Assembly (NCBI RefSeq): GCF_000337575.1
Contig: NZ_AOIM01000006.1
Location: forward strand, 1-64,000
DNA length: 64,000 nucleotides
Direction: 5' to 3'
Origin: Natrialba hulunbeirensis JCM 10989
GTDB lineage: Archaea; Halobacteriota; Halobacteria; Halobacteriales; Natrialbaceae
Position 1 is the stretch's first letter. Every line of letters starts with the position of its first letter. Positions 25,473 through 34,541 of the stretch are shown piece by piece. The position numbers and the translations under genes are program-made. The notes under the pieces are model-generated. The model saw only the letters and a list, made by a program, of their open reading frames with translations. It was not told the origin of the DNA and ran no database searches.

Positions 25473-26750
25473 ATGAACGTTCCCGGCATCGTTCAATCTA
25501 CTCTCGATGGCGAGGAGATCGCCGCACGAGTCTCGCTCGGGGGCGAGGACGAACTCTTCGTCACGTCTTCGAGAACACTCCTCTATCGCTCCGAGGGTCT
25601 CTTGAGCGACGAATCAGTCGACGACTATCCCCACGACGCCGACCGCCTCACTCTCTCGGAAGGCCGACGCAAAACCAAGTTCACACTCGAGTACCCACTC
25701 GAGGACGACAAACAGTTCACCGTGCCAGCGAAGGCGACGGACGACGTGTTACACCCGGTTATCGCGGGTGTGTTGAACGGTAACGGCATTACGAACGCCG
25801 GCGAGACGGTCGTCCAGACCTACCGCTTCAGCGAGTTGACTCTGATCATCACGAGTGACCGACTGGTCAAGCACATCGGCGGGGCAGTCTGGGACGAGGA
25901 TTACGAGGAGTATGCCTTTGAGGACGTGACGAACCTCGCTTTCGAGGATGGGAGCGTTGCGACGCAGATCGTTCTCTCGGTCGATGGGCGACCACAGCGG
26001 ATCAAAGCGCCGAACGATGAGGCGAACGATCTCCGGGAACGCCTCCAGCGTGCGCTGTTCGAGTACCACGACGTGAGTTCGCTTGCCGAACTCAATGACG
26101 TCGTTGGCGTCGAAGAAGACGACGAACCCGAGGAGTCCGGTTCGTCGATGGATTTCGGTGACGGTGTCGATCCACTCGATGCGAACCCACCGGAGTTGAC
26201 GGATCGGGAGGATGGTGGGCGTGCTCGGGAGCAGACACAGGCACAGCCACAGGAACAGACGCAGTCCCAGCCACAGGACCAGCCGACCGTCGACTCCGAG
26301 GCACAGACGGGCCAGGCGGCTTCTTCGGACCCGCTCGCCCAGCAGGACCAGGAGACGCAAACGCAAACACAGACACAGACACAGTCCAACGCGTCGAGCG
26401 AACCCGCCAGTGTCGAAGAGTGGGGACAGCAGGGTCAACAGTCGTCGGCCGATGCTGGCTCAGCCGACTCGCCACAGTCCACACCGTCCGACAGCGATGT
26501 TGCTGCTGGTACTCCCGAGGAGGCCACACACGAGGCCGGCATCGTGGACACCGATCCGATCTTCGAAGAGCCAGCCGACTCGAGTACGAACGAGAGCGAC
26601 GGCGACCTCGATACTGACCCCACCCCCGCACCAGAGGTGCTCGATCGACTCGATGCACTCGAGACGGCTGTCGATGAGCAGAACGAACTCATCGAGCGAC
26701 AACAGGAGACGATCGAGCAGTTGATCACCGAGCTTCGGCAGGGTCGGTAG
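25473..26750 (+). CDS. haloarchaeal conserved protein with PH-like N-terminus and C-terminal coiled coil
   Basis: A 425-residue protein starting MNVPGIVQSTLDGEEI. The N-terminal 200 residues are beta-rich with two similar halves (LFVTSSRTLLYRSEGLL and LIITSDRLVKHIGG), like duplicated pleckstrin-homology-type modules. There follows a long Gln/Ser/Asp-rich linker including five Thr-Gln repeats, and a C-terminal heptad helix (VLDRLDALETAVDEQNELIERQQETIEQL) expected to form a coiled coil. The function is unknown; a scaffold or oligomeric adaptor is plausible. The start is the ATG at 25473. The longer frame overlaps tRNA-Met, so it is rejected. Confidence 0.7.
   Translation: MNVPGIVQSTLDGEEIAARVSLGGEDELFVTSSRTLLYRSEGLLSDESVDDYPHDADRLTLSEGRRKTKFTLEYPLEDDKQFTVPAKATDDVLHPVIAGVLNGNGITNAGETVVQTYRFSELTLIITSDRLVKHIGGAVWDEDYEEYAFEDVTNLAFEDGSVATQIVLSVDGRPQRIKAPNDEANDLRERLQRALFEYHDVSSLAELNDVVGVEEDDEPEESGSSMDFGDGVDPLDANPPELTDREDGGRAREQTQAQPQEQTQSQPQDQPTVDSEAQTGQAASSDPLAQQDQETQTQTQTQTQSNASSEPASVEEWGQQGQQSSADAGSADSPQSTPSDSDVAAGTPEEATHEAGIVDTDPIFEEPADSSTNESDGDLDTDPTPAPEVLDRLDALETAVDEQNELIERQQETIEQLITELRQGR
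26355..26384 (+). repeat. five Thr-Gln codon pairs (acgcaa/acacag)
   Basis: Hexamers acgcaa x2 then acacag x3 in the linker of the preceding gene, encoding five Thr-Gln pairs. Confidence 0.9.
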
Positions 26751-26759
26751 TCACGTTCT

Positions 26760-26801
26760 GGCTTCTGGGTTTTGGCTTCTGGGTTTTGGTTTCTGGTTTC
26801 G
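26760..26801. repeat. 14-bp tandem repeat, three copies
   Basis: The unit ggcttctgggtttt occurs twice exactly (26760-26773, 26774-26787) and once as a degenerate copy ending at 26801. It lies in the gap between two convergent stop codons. Confidence 0.9.
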
Positions 26802-26849
26802 ATTAACGCCGTCGATATCCCTTGATACCGTCGGTATCTGTTATTCTCA

Positions 26850-28145
26850 TCACGCAGTCTTCGCTTCTGTTTGGCGCTGTCGATGATGATTGTCGATCAA
26901 CTCCCTGGCACGTTGTGCCTCTGTCACTGGGAGCGCCCGCAACATGACATCCACGTCGTCATCGTCGGCCCCGAACGAAGCGCTCTCGCGGCTCGAGAAC
27001 ACCGTTCGAAAGCGCCCGTCCCGCGCTCCGCTTGGCGGCTCCTCGAGTCGAAGACAGACCGAACTCAGGCCGAGCGCTCTGGGCAGCACGCCGCGGTAGC
27101 ACGTGCAGTCCTCGATAGTGTGGTACGGAACGAACCGGACAACCGTCTCGTGTCGCGTGTTGTAGATCGCAATCCCGGTCGGATAGATGTGGTACTCGAG
27201 TCCTCCGTATCGTCGGCGGAGAACGACAACACCGAACGCGGTGAGACCGATTGTTGCAACGAGGAACATACCGCCGAGAGCGAGCACGCCGGTGTAGGGC
27301 TGGCCGGCCACGTCCAGGATGAGGAGTCCGTAAAGGCCGAGTGTAAGAGAAACTGCGAGCACCGAGCCGGCAGCGATGACCGGGGTCCAGACGAGAGTGA
27401 GGGCGCGTACCGAAGGCTCGCCGGTCCAGTTGGGCGGTGCGGTCGGTGTAAACGATTCGGTTCGTGATCTGGCGGCTTCGGACGGTGGCTGAATGCGAAG
27501 TCCACGCCTCGCCAGCACGTCACCTGCGGTCTTGAACAGGATCAACACCGTCGCGAGCATCATCGGATTCCCGTCGAAGACAGTGTGGCCGCTCGCAAAG
27601 AGGAGCACGAGGAAGAACAGCCAGAGGTGTCCGATCGGTCGGACGAACTGAATCGCGGGTGTGACGCGTTCGTATTCGCACTTGCCGAGAAATTCAGTTC
27701 TAAATGCGAGCAACTGTGAGCCGAGCATCGCTCCGACCGTGAGCACCATGGTTCCGGCTGCGATCTCACCTGCACCGCTTCTCGAGAGCGTTATCTCGCC
27801 GAATACGGACCAGAGCGGCGACCCGCTCGTCACGACGAGGTACGCAAGTCCGTAGACGACGACCGAGAGGATGGCAAGCCAGGCCGTTCCGAGGCGAATT
27901 GTTGGGCCGTCGGGCCAGCAGCCGACATCGTCCGGCAGTCGTCCCGTCCGGTCGCCGCTTGCCAGCATGATTTTTGGCGCGTTCAGCAACAGGCGCACGC
28001 CGAACTCGAGCCAGTAGAGAAGGACGACGACCAGCGGATCCCACCCGAGGAGGACGATGCCGACCAGCGGGAGTGCGTTCCAGAGCCAGTGTGGTATCGA
28101 GTCTGCAGATGCAGATCGTGTCGATTCAAAACCTGGCCCGTTCAT
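26850..28145 (-). CDS. DUF6498-type membrane protein with C-terminal PH-like domain
   Basis: A 431-residue protein starting MNGPGFESTRS. The N-terminal 330 residues hold about eight membrane helices (the first two are LWNALPLVGIVLLGW and LVVVLLYWLEFGVRLLL) with the FRTEFLGKCEYE and FVRPIGHLWLFF blocks seen in DUF6498 proteins. The last two helices lead into a cytoplasmic beta-rich segment (YHIYPTGIAIYNTRHETVVRF), like a bacterial PH domain. The function is unknown. The gene starts 12 bases after the stop of the upstream DUF5830-type gene, so the two are probably co-transcribed. Confidence 0.7.
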   Translation of the reverse strand: MNGPGFESTRSASADSIPHWLWNALPLVGIVLLGWDPLVVVLLYWLEFGVRLLLNAPKIMLASGDRTGRLPDDVGCWPDGPTIRLGTAWLAILSVVVYGLAYLVVTSGSPLWSVFGEITLSRSGAGEIAAGTMVLTVGAMLGSQLLAFRTEFLGKCEYERVTPAIQFVRPIGHLWLFFLVLLFASGHTVFDGNPMMLATVLILFKTAGDVLARRGLRIQPPSEAARSRTESFTPTAPPNWTGEPSVRALTLVWTPVIAAGSVLAVSLTLGLYGLLILDVAGQPYTGVLALGGMFLVATIGLTAFGVVVLRRRYGGLEYHIYPTGIAIYNTRHETVVRFVPYHTIEDCTCYRGVLPRALGLSSVCLRLEEPPSGARDGRFRTVFSSRESASFGADDDDVDVMLRALPVTEAQRARELIDNHHRQRQTEAKTA

Positions 28146-28156
28146 CGTCGTCTCTT

Positions 28157-28759
28157 TCAGTCTGTCTCCCGACCCGTAACCTTCCGAATACACGAGGAGC
28201 CGAAGGGACCGAGCTCGCCCGCCTCGAGTGTGATGAAGTGGCCGGTCGAGAGGCCACAGCCACAGCGTTGGCAGTCGAACTCACCCTCTCGCTGGACGAC
28301 ATCCTGCTCGAAGCGGACGTACTGGCGGCTCTTCGGGCGAACGATGCCGTCTTCGCGGTCGATGATCCCGCGGAGTTCCGCCTCGTCGAGGATCGTCCGC
28401 GTGACGGTCGGATCGCTCGTCACCGTCTCGATGCGGTCGACGACGTCGGCGAGTGAGAGCGAGTCGTGCTCGAGTCGTTCCAGCAGTGCGAGTCCGAGTT
28501 CGACGCGCTCGTCGTCGTGTGTATAGCGTGCGGGTGTGCTCTTTTCGCCGGTTGCATCCGTCTCGGTGTCCGGCCGCTCTCGTTCGCCAGCCTCCGACGG
28601 GGCTGCTGTCGTTTGGTGTTCGTCTTCGTCACGTCGATCCTGCCAGTCCGTCAGTCGCTCGCCGTCGGCAGGCTTCCGACCCGCTTCAGGAGTCGAATCA
28701 GTGTCTCCGCTGGCGTCGTCAGTTGGCTCACCGTCGGAATCGGCCCCGTCGCGCACCAT
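28157..28759 (-). CDS. DUF5830-type protein with zinc-binding C-terminus
   Basis: A 200-residue soluble protein. The first 80 residues are acidic and low-complexity. The conserved part starts at ERVELGLALLERLEHDSLSL, continues as a small winged-helix-like segment (TRTILDEAELRGIIDREDGIVRP), and ends in a cysteine cluster (CQRCGCGLSTGHF ... GSSCIRK) that probably binds zinc. It is predicted to act in nucleic acid binding, but the role is undetermined. It is the first gene of a pair with the DUF6498-type membrane protein. Confidence 0.72.
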   Translation of the reverse strand: MVRDGADSDGEPTDDASGDTDSTPEAGRKPADGERLTDWQDRRDEDEHQTTAAPSEAGERERPDTETDATGEKSTPARYTHDDERVELGLALLERLEHDSLSLADVVDRIETVTSDPTVTRTILDEAELRGIIDREDGIVRPKSRQYVRFEQDVVQREGEFDCQRCGCGLSTGHFITLEAGELGPFGSSCIRKVTGRETD

Positions 28760-28913
28760 CGATGAGTGCTCACAGAGCAGCGCGAATAAACGTTGTGACG
28801 TTTCGGCCGGCGGAGCCGTCCTGAGCGACTGGTGAGTGGTCGGTGTCGGTTCCGCTGACTCAGCGCACCACTAGAGCACAAAAGCTTCAACACCCGATCC
28901 AAAATCTCGACCG

Positions 28914-29627
28914 ATGTCGGTTCCCTCGGTGTCTACCCGCGTGCTCGCTGGCGTACTGCTCGTCAGCGCAGCGGTCACCGCGGGGCTGCTCGTTTCCCCG
29001 ACTGCGACTGTGTCGGCGATGGAGTCGGTGACGGCGGATCCAACACTCTTCGGGGCTGCAATCGTCGGGTTGTATCTCGTCCGGCCGTTGTTTGCCTGGC
29101 CGACGACGCCGCTGGCCGCGGTCGTCGGCTACGGCTTCGGCGTGACGGTGGGTATCCCGGTCGCTCTCGCCGGTGTGGCCGTTACGGTGACGCCGGTCTT
29201 TTTTGTTGCTCGCAGAACGCTCGGTTCAGCCTCTCCCAACCCAGCAGCGACGAACACGTGGTTCGACTCTGCTCTCGGGCGAACACACGCCGTCGTCGAG
29301 CGGTACTTCACCACCGCCGGCCCAACTCGTGGCGTTGCCGCGTCGCGACTGGCACCGATCCCCTCGGATCTCTCGACTTGTGCTGCGGCCGCAAGCGGCG
29401 TCAGCTACCGTCACTTCTTGATCGGTACCGTCCTTGGTGAACTGCCGTGGACGATCGCAGCTGTCGTCGTCGGTGCCTCCGCGGGAACCGTCACCGCTGG
29501 CGGGTTCGGCGAACTGGGGCTCGCGCTGACGCTCGCGTGTTGTCTGGCAGCACTGGTCCTGCTCGCTGGGCCTGCATATCGCTTGTTCTGGGACCAATCC
29601 GAGGACCGCTCTCCACTCGACGGCTGA
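28914..29627 (+). CDS. TVP38/TMEM64 (DedA-like) family membrane protein
   Basis: A 237-residue integral membrane protein of the SNARE-associated/VTT superfamily. There are about six hydrophobic segments. The family core runs from PTTPLAAVVGYGFGVTVGIPVALAGV through the second half, RLAPIPSDLSTCAAAASGVSYRHFLIGTVLGELPW, including the conserved Arg-leu-x-Pro-x-P entry loop. Members act in lipid scramblase-like or membrane homeostasis roles. The start ATG at 28914 has an AT-rich sequence upstream. The gene is divergent from the DUF5830-type gene. Confidence 0.83.
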   Translation: MSVPSVSTRVLAGVLLVSAAVTAGLLVSPTATVSAMESVTADPTLFGAAIVGLYLVRPLFAWPTTPLAAVVGYGFGVTVGIPVALAGVAVTVTPVFFVARRTLGSASPNPAATNTWFDSALGRTHAVVERYFTTAGPTRGVAASRLAPIPSDLSTCAAAASGVSYRHFLIGTVLGELPWTIAAVVVGASAGTVTAGGFGELGLALTLACCLAALVLLAGPAYRLFWDQSEDRSPLDG

Positions 29628-29648
29628 TTGGTTTGCTCACCGCTCGGT

Positions 29649-29714
29649 CGAATTACGGCCGAATTACGGACGAATCAGAGTCGAGTCAGAGTCGAATCAA
29701 AGTCGAATCGGAGC
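29649..29714 (+). repeat. six tandem 11-bp repeats (cgaatnannnt)
   Basis: Consecutive 11-mers: cgaattacggc, cgaattacgga, cgaatcagagt, cgagtcagagt, cgaatcaaagt, cgaatcggagc. All six begin cga, and the period is close to one DNA helical turn. The array lies just after the TVP38 stop codon. Confidence 0.9.
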
Positions 29715-29803
29715 AGATCGCGAGCAATTGCAGGAACAGGCACTCGAGTTAGCCTCCACAGCAATCGTCCGTTCGCGAGGCAAGCCAGTGGTCTGCGTGA
29801 CAG

Positions 29804-29950
29804 TTACACCCAGAACGTATCCGCACAGTCGAATACGACGCCGTGTTGCGGGCAGACGTACTTGCAGTGGCGCTTGTACATCGGTGTCTCACACTGCGGA
29901 CAGGGGCGACCGTTCTGCCGAGGTTGTCGGTTCGCGTCGTTCGAATCAGT
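29804..29950 (-). CDS. tiny CPxC-type zinc-ribbon protein, start unresolved
   Basis: On the minus strand a frame of about 48 residues encodes RPCPQCETPMYKRHCKY followed by VCPQHGVVFDCADTFWV and TAA at 29804. Two Cys pairs (CPQC and CKYVC region) make a zinc ribbon as in the small zinc-finger proteins abundant in haloarchaea. The obvious ATG at 29952-29954 (MTDS) is out of frame by one base with this domain. In-frame candidates are only CTG (29948-29950) or ATT just after an in-frame TGA. Either a one-base indel broke the start, a non-ATG start is used, or the sequence has an error at the ttt run near 29941. Confidence 0.6.
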   Translation of the reverse strand, partial: TDSNDANRQPRQNGRPCPQCETPMYKRHCKYVCPQHGVVFDCADTFWV

Positions 29951-29954
29951 CATC

Positions 29955-30204
29955 GCAGGTTGTGAGTCGGCACAGTGGTTGGATCGAACGGCTGGCCGTG
30001 ATTCGCTGCCAGCCGTCGGTTCTCGCTTGTCCCCGTCGCTGTACTCGAGAGGCAGACCATTCAGTTCGACCGACGAGTTCCAGTCGCATGAACGCAGCGG
30101 AGACCTGGTCCAGCGTTCCCCTCACCTACTTAACAGTTCGCATCAGTTGCAGCTACGTAACCGCGAACCAGCGTTGAAACCCCCAATTCGTGTACGTACT
30201 GGCG
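29955..30204. other. intergenic, divergent
   Basis: This gap lies between the zinc-ribbon gene and the formyltransferase-fold gene. No repeat or RNA was seen. The sequence ccccaattcgtgtacgtactggcgatg leads into the next gene. Confidence 0.45.
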
Positions 30205-31119
30205 ATGGACTGTGAGCGCGTTTGTCTGCTCCTCGACGATGAGTGGTGTCCTGCGTATCAGCTGGCGGCCGTGCAAGAACTCGCCGCTCACACCGCGGTT
30301 GAAATCCCACTTGTCGTTCTCAACGACGAAACGTTCCGACTTCGAGAGCAGTCCCCGGCATACCTTGCCCGTCGGCTCCGCAGTTGGGGAACGTGGGCTC
30401 CAGTCTGTGGGGCTACCACCGTCTCGCGAGCGATACGTGGCCCACCGGCGTACGACGAACGCCACCATTATACGACGGTCGACGCGCTCGACGACGCAGC
30501 CGTTGTCCGCTGTTCCCCGATCTGGCAGGACGACCGCTGGCAATCACTTCCCGACCCAGTTGTCGACACCATCGCAGCCGAAAGCGACGTCGCGATCCGA
30601 TTCGGCTTCGGGCTTCTAACCGGTCGTATTCTGGGGGCACTCGAGTACGGCGTGCTCTCGTTTCATCTGGGAGACATCCGTGAGTATCGTGGCCGAATCG
30701 GGGCGCTCTGGGAGTATCTCGAAGATGAACCGGCGGCGGGCGTGACGCTACAACAGCTCACACAGCGGGTCGACGGTGGGCGGATCGTAGCTGTTGATGA
30801 TGTTCCGATCGCGCGCCGAGATACGTACGGTGCCGTCAAGCGACGACAGCGGTCGATACTGGGGGCGTTGCTGGTCGAGGGTGTACAGAACCTGAACGAC
30901 CCCGATTTTGAGCCGAAGGTTCCGGAGACGCTGGGTCCGTATCGGTCGTCGCCGACGGTTCGTGAGCTTGGTCGCTTTTTGCGAAAGAATGGGGCGAACG
31001 TGGTTCGACGGGTAGTTGCCAGCCATCCTGATTCTGGTTCTGATTCTGATTCTGATTCTGATTCACATTCGGATTCGGAACGCGAGACGCGACGCTACCA
31101 GGTAAACGAGTTTTCGTGA
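30205..31119 (+). CDS. formyltransferase-fold protein
   Basis: A 304-residue protein (MDCERVCLLLDDEW). It is similar to the N10-formyltetrahydrofolate-dependent formyltransferase family through GVLSFHLGDIREYRGRIGALWEYLEDEPAAGVTLQQL, where the Asn-His-Asp catalytic set of methionyl-tRNA formyltransferase is replaced by a Ser-x-His-x-x-Asp arrangement (SFHLGD). The N-terminal Rossmann part is poorly conserved. Archaea do not formylate initiator tRNA, so a sugar or other small-molecule formyl/acyl transfer is more likely. The C-terminus ends in a Ser-Asp repeat tract. An in-frame GTG at 30190 is an alternative start. There is no operon partner. Confidence 0.7.
   Translation: MDCERVCLLLDDEWCPAYQLAAVQELAAHTAVEIPLVVLNDETFRLREQSPAYLARRLRSWGTWAPVCGATTVSRAIRGPPAYDERHHYTTVDALDDAAVVRCSPIWQDDRWQSLPDPVVDTIAAESDVAIRFGFGLLTGRILGALEYGVLSFHLGDIREYRGRIGALWEYLEDEPAAGVTLQQLTQRVDGGRIVAVDDVPIARRDTYGAVKRRQRSILGALLVEGVQNLNDPDFEPKVPETLGPYRSSPTVRELGRFLRKNGANVVRRVVASHPDSGSDSDSDSDSHSDSERETRRYQVNEFS
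31030..31077 (+). repeat. eight gattct-type hexamers (Asp-Ser codons)
   Basis: Units gattct, ggttct, gattct x3, gattca, cattcg, gattcg encode a Ser-Asp run near the C-terminus of the formyltransferase-fold protein. Confidence 0.92.
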
Positions 31120-31185
31120 TCAGGGTTCGAGCCGCGAGCGCGATACGCCGACCAAGCCGAGAGCAGAGGCTGATCGGTGGGATGC

Positions 31186-31262
31186 AACGAGAACGGAGAG
31201 AGTGAGAGCGAGAGAGAGAAAGAGTGAGGCTGAGGGTGAGTGAGAGTGAGCGAGCGTCGCTC
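31186..31262. repeat. GA-rich low-complexity stretch
   Basis: Strongly purine-rich sequence (agagagtgagagcgagagagagaaagagtg...) in the gap between two convergent genes, with loose gtgagagtgag repeats. No coding frame was found. Confidence 0.8.
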
Positions 31263-31300
31263 GTAATCGAGACGTCAGACGGTCGGGTTACTGTTCCCCG

Positions 31301-34300
31301 TCAGCACTCGCTCCAGCCACAGGACTCGCAGGTCTTGCAGCCTTCGGAGAAGTACAGCGAGAGCGCGCCACAGGACGGACACTCCGGCGACTCGCCGGCG
31401 TCGATAAGGTCCTGTGTTGCGTCTTCGGTGTCACGGTCGGCGACACCGGCTCCGCCGTCGGTCTCTGGCTCGTTGAACTCGGCTTCGGTCTCGGCTTCAG
31501 CCGCGTCCTCGAGCGTCTGTTGGGTCGGGTACGGCTTGTCGATCTCGTTCTCTAAGTATCGGCGCATCGCGGTGCCGATGGCGTCCGGGATCGACTGAAT
31601 CTGTTCGCCCTTGTCCCAGGCGATCTTCGGCGAGCGGGTACCACAGAGTTCGTCGACGATCTCCTCTGGGTCGACACCCGAGCGCAGCGAGGTCGAGATG
31701 ACCTTCGCGAGTGCCTCGGTGAAGGAGTTCGTAAAGCCACCCGAGTGGCCGATGTTCGCGAACAGTTCGAACGGCTGGCCGGTTTCTGGATCTTCGTTGA
31801 TCGTCACGTAGACCTTACCGTAGCCGGTGTCAATGCGCTGGCTGACGCCTTGAAGTGCGTCGGGTCGTTCGCGCTTTTCGGTGAAGTCGACGTGGACCGG
31901 TTCGATGTCGGAGTCGTTGGACTGGCCGGTCTCGCGAGCAAGTGCGTCGATGTCCTCGTCGAGGACCGCCTGTACGTCGTCGCTCTCGATGAAGGCCTCG
32001 AGTCCGCCGAAGATCTCGTCGATCTGGTCGACGAGCGCTTCCGCGGCTTCGGTTTCGTCGGCGAAGTCGGCGTTGTCCGCGCGCGTGGTGAGCACCTGCT
32101 TCGAACGGGTGCCGTCGCGGTAGTAGGTGACGCCCTTGCCACCGTTCTCGTAGACCCACTCGAAGACGTCCTTGGCGTCTGCGAGCGAGGAGTCGTTCGG
32201 CGCGTTGACGGTCTTCGAGATGGCGGAGTCGACTCCCTTCTGGCAGGCACACTGGACTGCAGCGTGCTGTTTTGCCGAGAGGTCCGAGGTGATGACGAAC
32301 AGTTCGCCGATCGCGTCCGGCACCGTCGAGAGTCCTTCGACGCCCTCGAACTGATTGGTCGCCATCTGCTCCTGGGCCTCTTCCTTGACGGCGTCGACAT
32401 CGATGTCGTTCGCCTCGAGGGTTCGGAGGAAGTAGTCGTCGAACTCGACTAACATCTCGTCGCCCTGAACGTCGTCGGTGACGTTCTTGTAGTAGGCGAC
32501 GTTGTAGATCGGCTCACAGCCACCGGTGGTGTTGCCGACCATGCTCGTCGTTCCGGTCGGGGCGATGGTCGTGACGTTGTGGTTCCGAATTGGGAAGCCA
32601 TCCTCCCAGTCGTCGGCGTCCTCGCCCGTCTGGTGTTCGAACCACTCACGGTACTCGGTTGGGTTCGCGTACTTGGATTCGTCCCAGTCGTTGAACGAGC
32701 CGCGCTCGGTCGCGAGTTCGTGGCTCGTCGCCTTCGCGCCGTGGTTGATGTGGGTCATCAGCTGGCGGGCGACCTCGTTGCCCTCCTCGCTGCCGTAGCG
32801 GATGCCAAGCTGGATGTAGAGCTGTGCGAGCCCCATGATGCCCAGGCCGATCTTGCGCATGTCGCGGACGGTCTGCTCGATATCCTCGACCGGGAAGTCG
32901 GACATCGTCACGACGTTCTCGAGGAATCGAGTGCCGTACTCGATGCGCTCGTCGAACTCCTCGTAGTCGATGGCCTCCGCAAGGAAGGCGTCGACAGCCT
33001 CGGCCTGCGAGTCGTACTCGTCTGCGTGCGCCTCGGACCAGACGCGCCAGTCGGGAGCGTCCGTATCTGCGAGCGTCGAGAGGTTGATGTGACCGAGGTT
33101 GCAGGCTTCGTTCTCCTCGAGTGGCTGTTCGCCACAGGGGTTCGTCGCAAGGATGCGGTGATCTTCGTGTTCCTCGGTGTCGAAGGAGTGTTCCTTGTTG
33201 ACTCGCTCGAGATAGATCACGCCAGGCTCGCCGTTCTCGTGAGCGCCCTCGACGATTCGCTCCCAGATGAGTTCCGCGGGGATCGACAGCGGCTCGCCGA
33301 CCTCGACGTGCTCACCGAGGTCGTAGCGGCTGTACATCTCCTTGGTCTCCTCGGTCGCGATGTGGGGTTCCTCGGTCCGTGGGTTGGTGAAGGTGTACTC
33401 CTCGTCGTTCTGCAGCGCTTCCATGAACCCGTCGGTGACGCCGACGGAGATGTTGAAGTTAGAGAGATGCCCCTCGACAGCGTTGCGGAGGTGCTTTGGA
33501 ACGCGCCCGTCCTCGTCGATGAGATCACGGGCCTCCTCGAGTGCCTCCGAGAAGGTAGTGTAGGTGTAGTCGTCGGGGTCGTTGAGTCGCAGCGTGTGGG
33601 CCAGGGAGACGTCCTTGTTCTTCGCGTGGATGAACTCGATGACGTCGGGGTGGGAGACGCGCATGATGCCCATCTGGGCACCGCGGCGGGTGCCGCCCTG
33701 GGCAATCGTCTCACAGAGCTGGTCGTAGGTCCGCATGAAAGTGATCGGGCCGGAGGCAATGCCGCCGGTCGAGCCGACTGAGTCACCGTAGGGTCGCAGC
33801 TGCCAGAAGCCGTAACCGACGCCGCCGCCGGACTGGAAGACCTCTGCGGCCTTCTTGGCCGTCTCGTGGATGTCAGAGAGGTCGTCGTCCGGAGACATGA
33901 CGAAACAGGCCGAGAGCTGCTGGAGTTCGTCGCCGGCGTTCATCAGGGTCGGCGAGTTCGGCATGAACGAGAGCGTTTCCATGCCCTCGGTGAACGTGTC
34001 TGCGACGTTCTCGACGTGTTCGCGGACCTCGTCTGGCAGCTCCGGAACGATGGTTTCGTAGGCGAACTTGTTGACGTTGTGTTCCGTCAGGGCCGTCTCC
34101 ACGTCGTCGTCTGTGGTCGTTCCCTCGCCGAAGACTTCCGCGGCGAGTTCGTCTCGGCGCGGGTGGTCGGGCTTTAGCTGGTCCGGTGTGACGGTGATCT
34201 CGAGGTCGTGCTTGTCGGCCTCGTAGACGGCTTCGGCCAGCGCGATGTTCTTGCCAACGCGGTCGAAGAGGTCCTCTTGCTCTTCGATGAGGTCGCCGTT

Positions 34301-34435
34301 GGCGTCCTTGCGCAGATAGCGGGCTGGCAGGATGTTGTGATAGGCGTTGTCCGTCATCCGCTGCTCGAGTGTCTCCCCCTCGGTGCGCTTGATCGGGAGG
34401 GTGAGGTCGGCCGCGGAGATGTCGTGTTCGCTCAC
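31301..34435 (-). CDS. nrdJ: class II (adenosylcobalamin-dependent) ribonucleotide reductase
   Basis: A 1044-residue enzyme that reduces ribonucleotides to deoxyribonucleotides using a B12-generated thiyl radical. The active-site block NPCGEQPLEENEACNLGHINL holds the radical Cys and the Asn/Glu pair. SACFVMSP holds the first redox Cys, and QGGTRRGAQMGIM and APTGTTSMV are also conserved. The C-terminus has a zinc-ribbon tail (CPSCG ... CKTC) ending in the shuttle pair CGWSEC. Length and layout fit archaeal NrdJ. No nrdAB or nrdDG is nearby. The ATG at 34435 is followed closely by conserved sequence (LPIKRTEGETLEQRM). Confidence 0.95.
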   Translation of the reverse strand: MSEHDISAADLTLPIKRTEGETLEQRMTDNAYHNILPARYLRKDANGDLIEEQEDLFDRVGKNIALAEAVYEADKHDLEITVTPDQLKPDHPRRDELAAEVFGEGTTTDDDVETALTEHNVNKFAYETIVPELPDEVREHVENVADTFTEGMETLSFMPNSPTLMNAGDELQQLSACFVMSPDDDLSDIHETAKKAAEVFQSGGGVGYGFWQLRPYGDSVGSTGGIASGPITFMRTYDQLCETIAQGGTRRGAQMGIMRVSHPDVIEFIHAKNKDVSLAHTLRLNDPDDYTYTTFSEALEEARDLIDEDGRVPKHLRNAVEGHLSNFNISVGVTDGFMEALQNDEEYTFTNPRTEEPHIATEETKEMYSRYDLGEHVEVGEPLSIPAELIWERIVEGAHENGEPGVIYLERVNKEHSFDTEEHEDHRILATNPCGEQPLEENEACNLGHINLSTLADTDAPDWRVWSEAHADEYDSQAEAVDAFLAEAIDYEEFDERIEYGTRFLENVVTMSDFPVEDIEQTVRDMRKIGLGIMGLAQLYIQLGIRYGSEEGNEVARQLMTHINHGAKATSHELATERGSFNDWDESKYANPTEYREWFEHQTGEDADDWEDGFPIRNHNVTTIAPTGTTSMVGNTTGGCEPIYNVAYYKNVTDDVQGDEMLVEFDDYFLRTLEANDIDVDAVKEEAQEQMATNQFEGVEGLSTVPDAIGELFVITSDLSAKQHAAVQCACQKGVDSAISKTVNAPNDSSLADAKDVFEWVYENGGKGVTYYRDGTRSKQVLTTRADNADFADETEAAEALVDQIDEIFGGLEAFIESDDVQAVLDEDIDALARETGQSNDSDIEPVHVDFTEKRERPDALQGVSQRIDTGYGKVYVTINEDPETGQPFELFANIGHSGGFTNSFTEALAKVISTSLRSGVDPEEIVDELCGTRSPKIAWDKGEQIQSIPDAIGTAMRRYLENEIDKPYPTQQTLEDAAEAETEAEFNEPETDGGAGVADRDTEDATQDLIDAGESPECPSCGALSLYFSEGCKTCESCGWSEC

Positions 34436-34541
34436 GCGCGCGTCACCTCGCAGGTGTTACGTCGCGCTGTGTCGATTCGTGGGTCTTGTGGAGTCCTGGC
34501 TCTCATCATTCGTGACGAAGGTCTGGTATTCATGCATTCCC

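Noticed and set aside
29649-29714. CRISPR array
   Set aside because: The repeats are 11 bp and directly adjacent, with no spacers and no cas genes.
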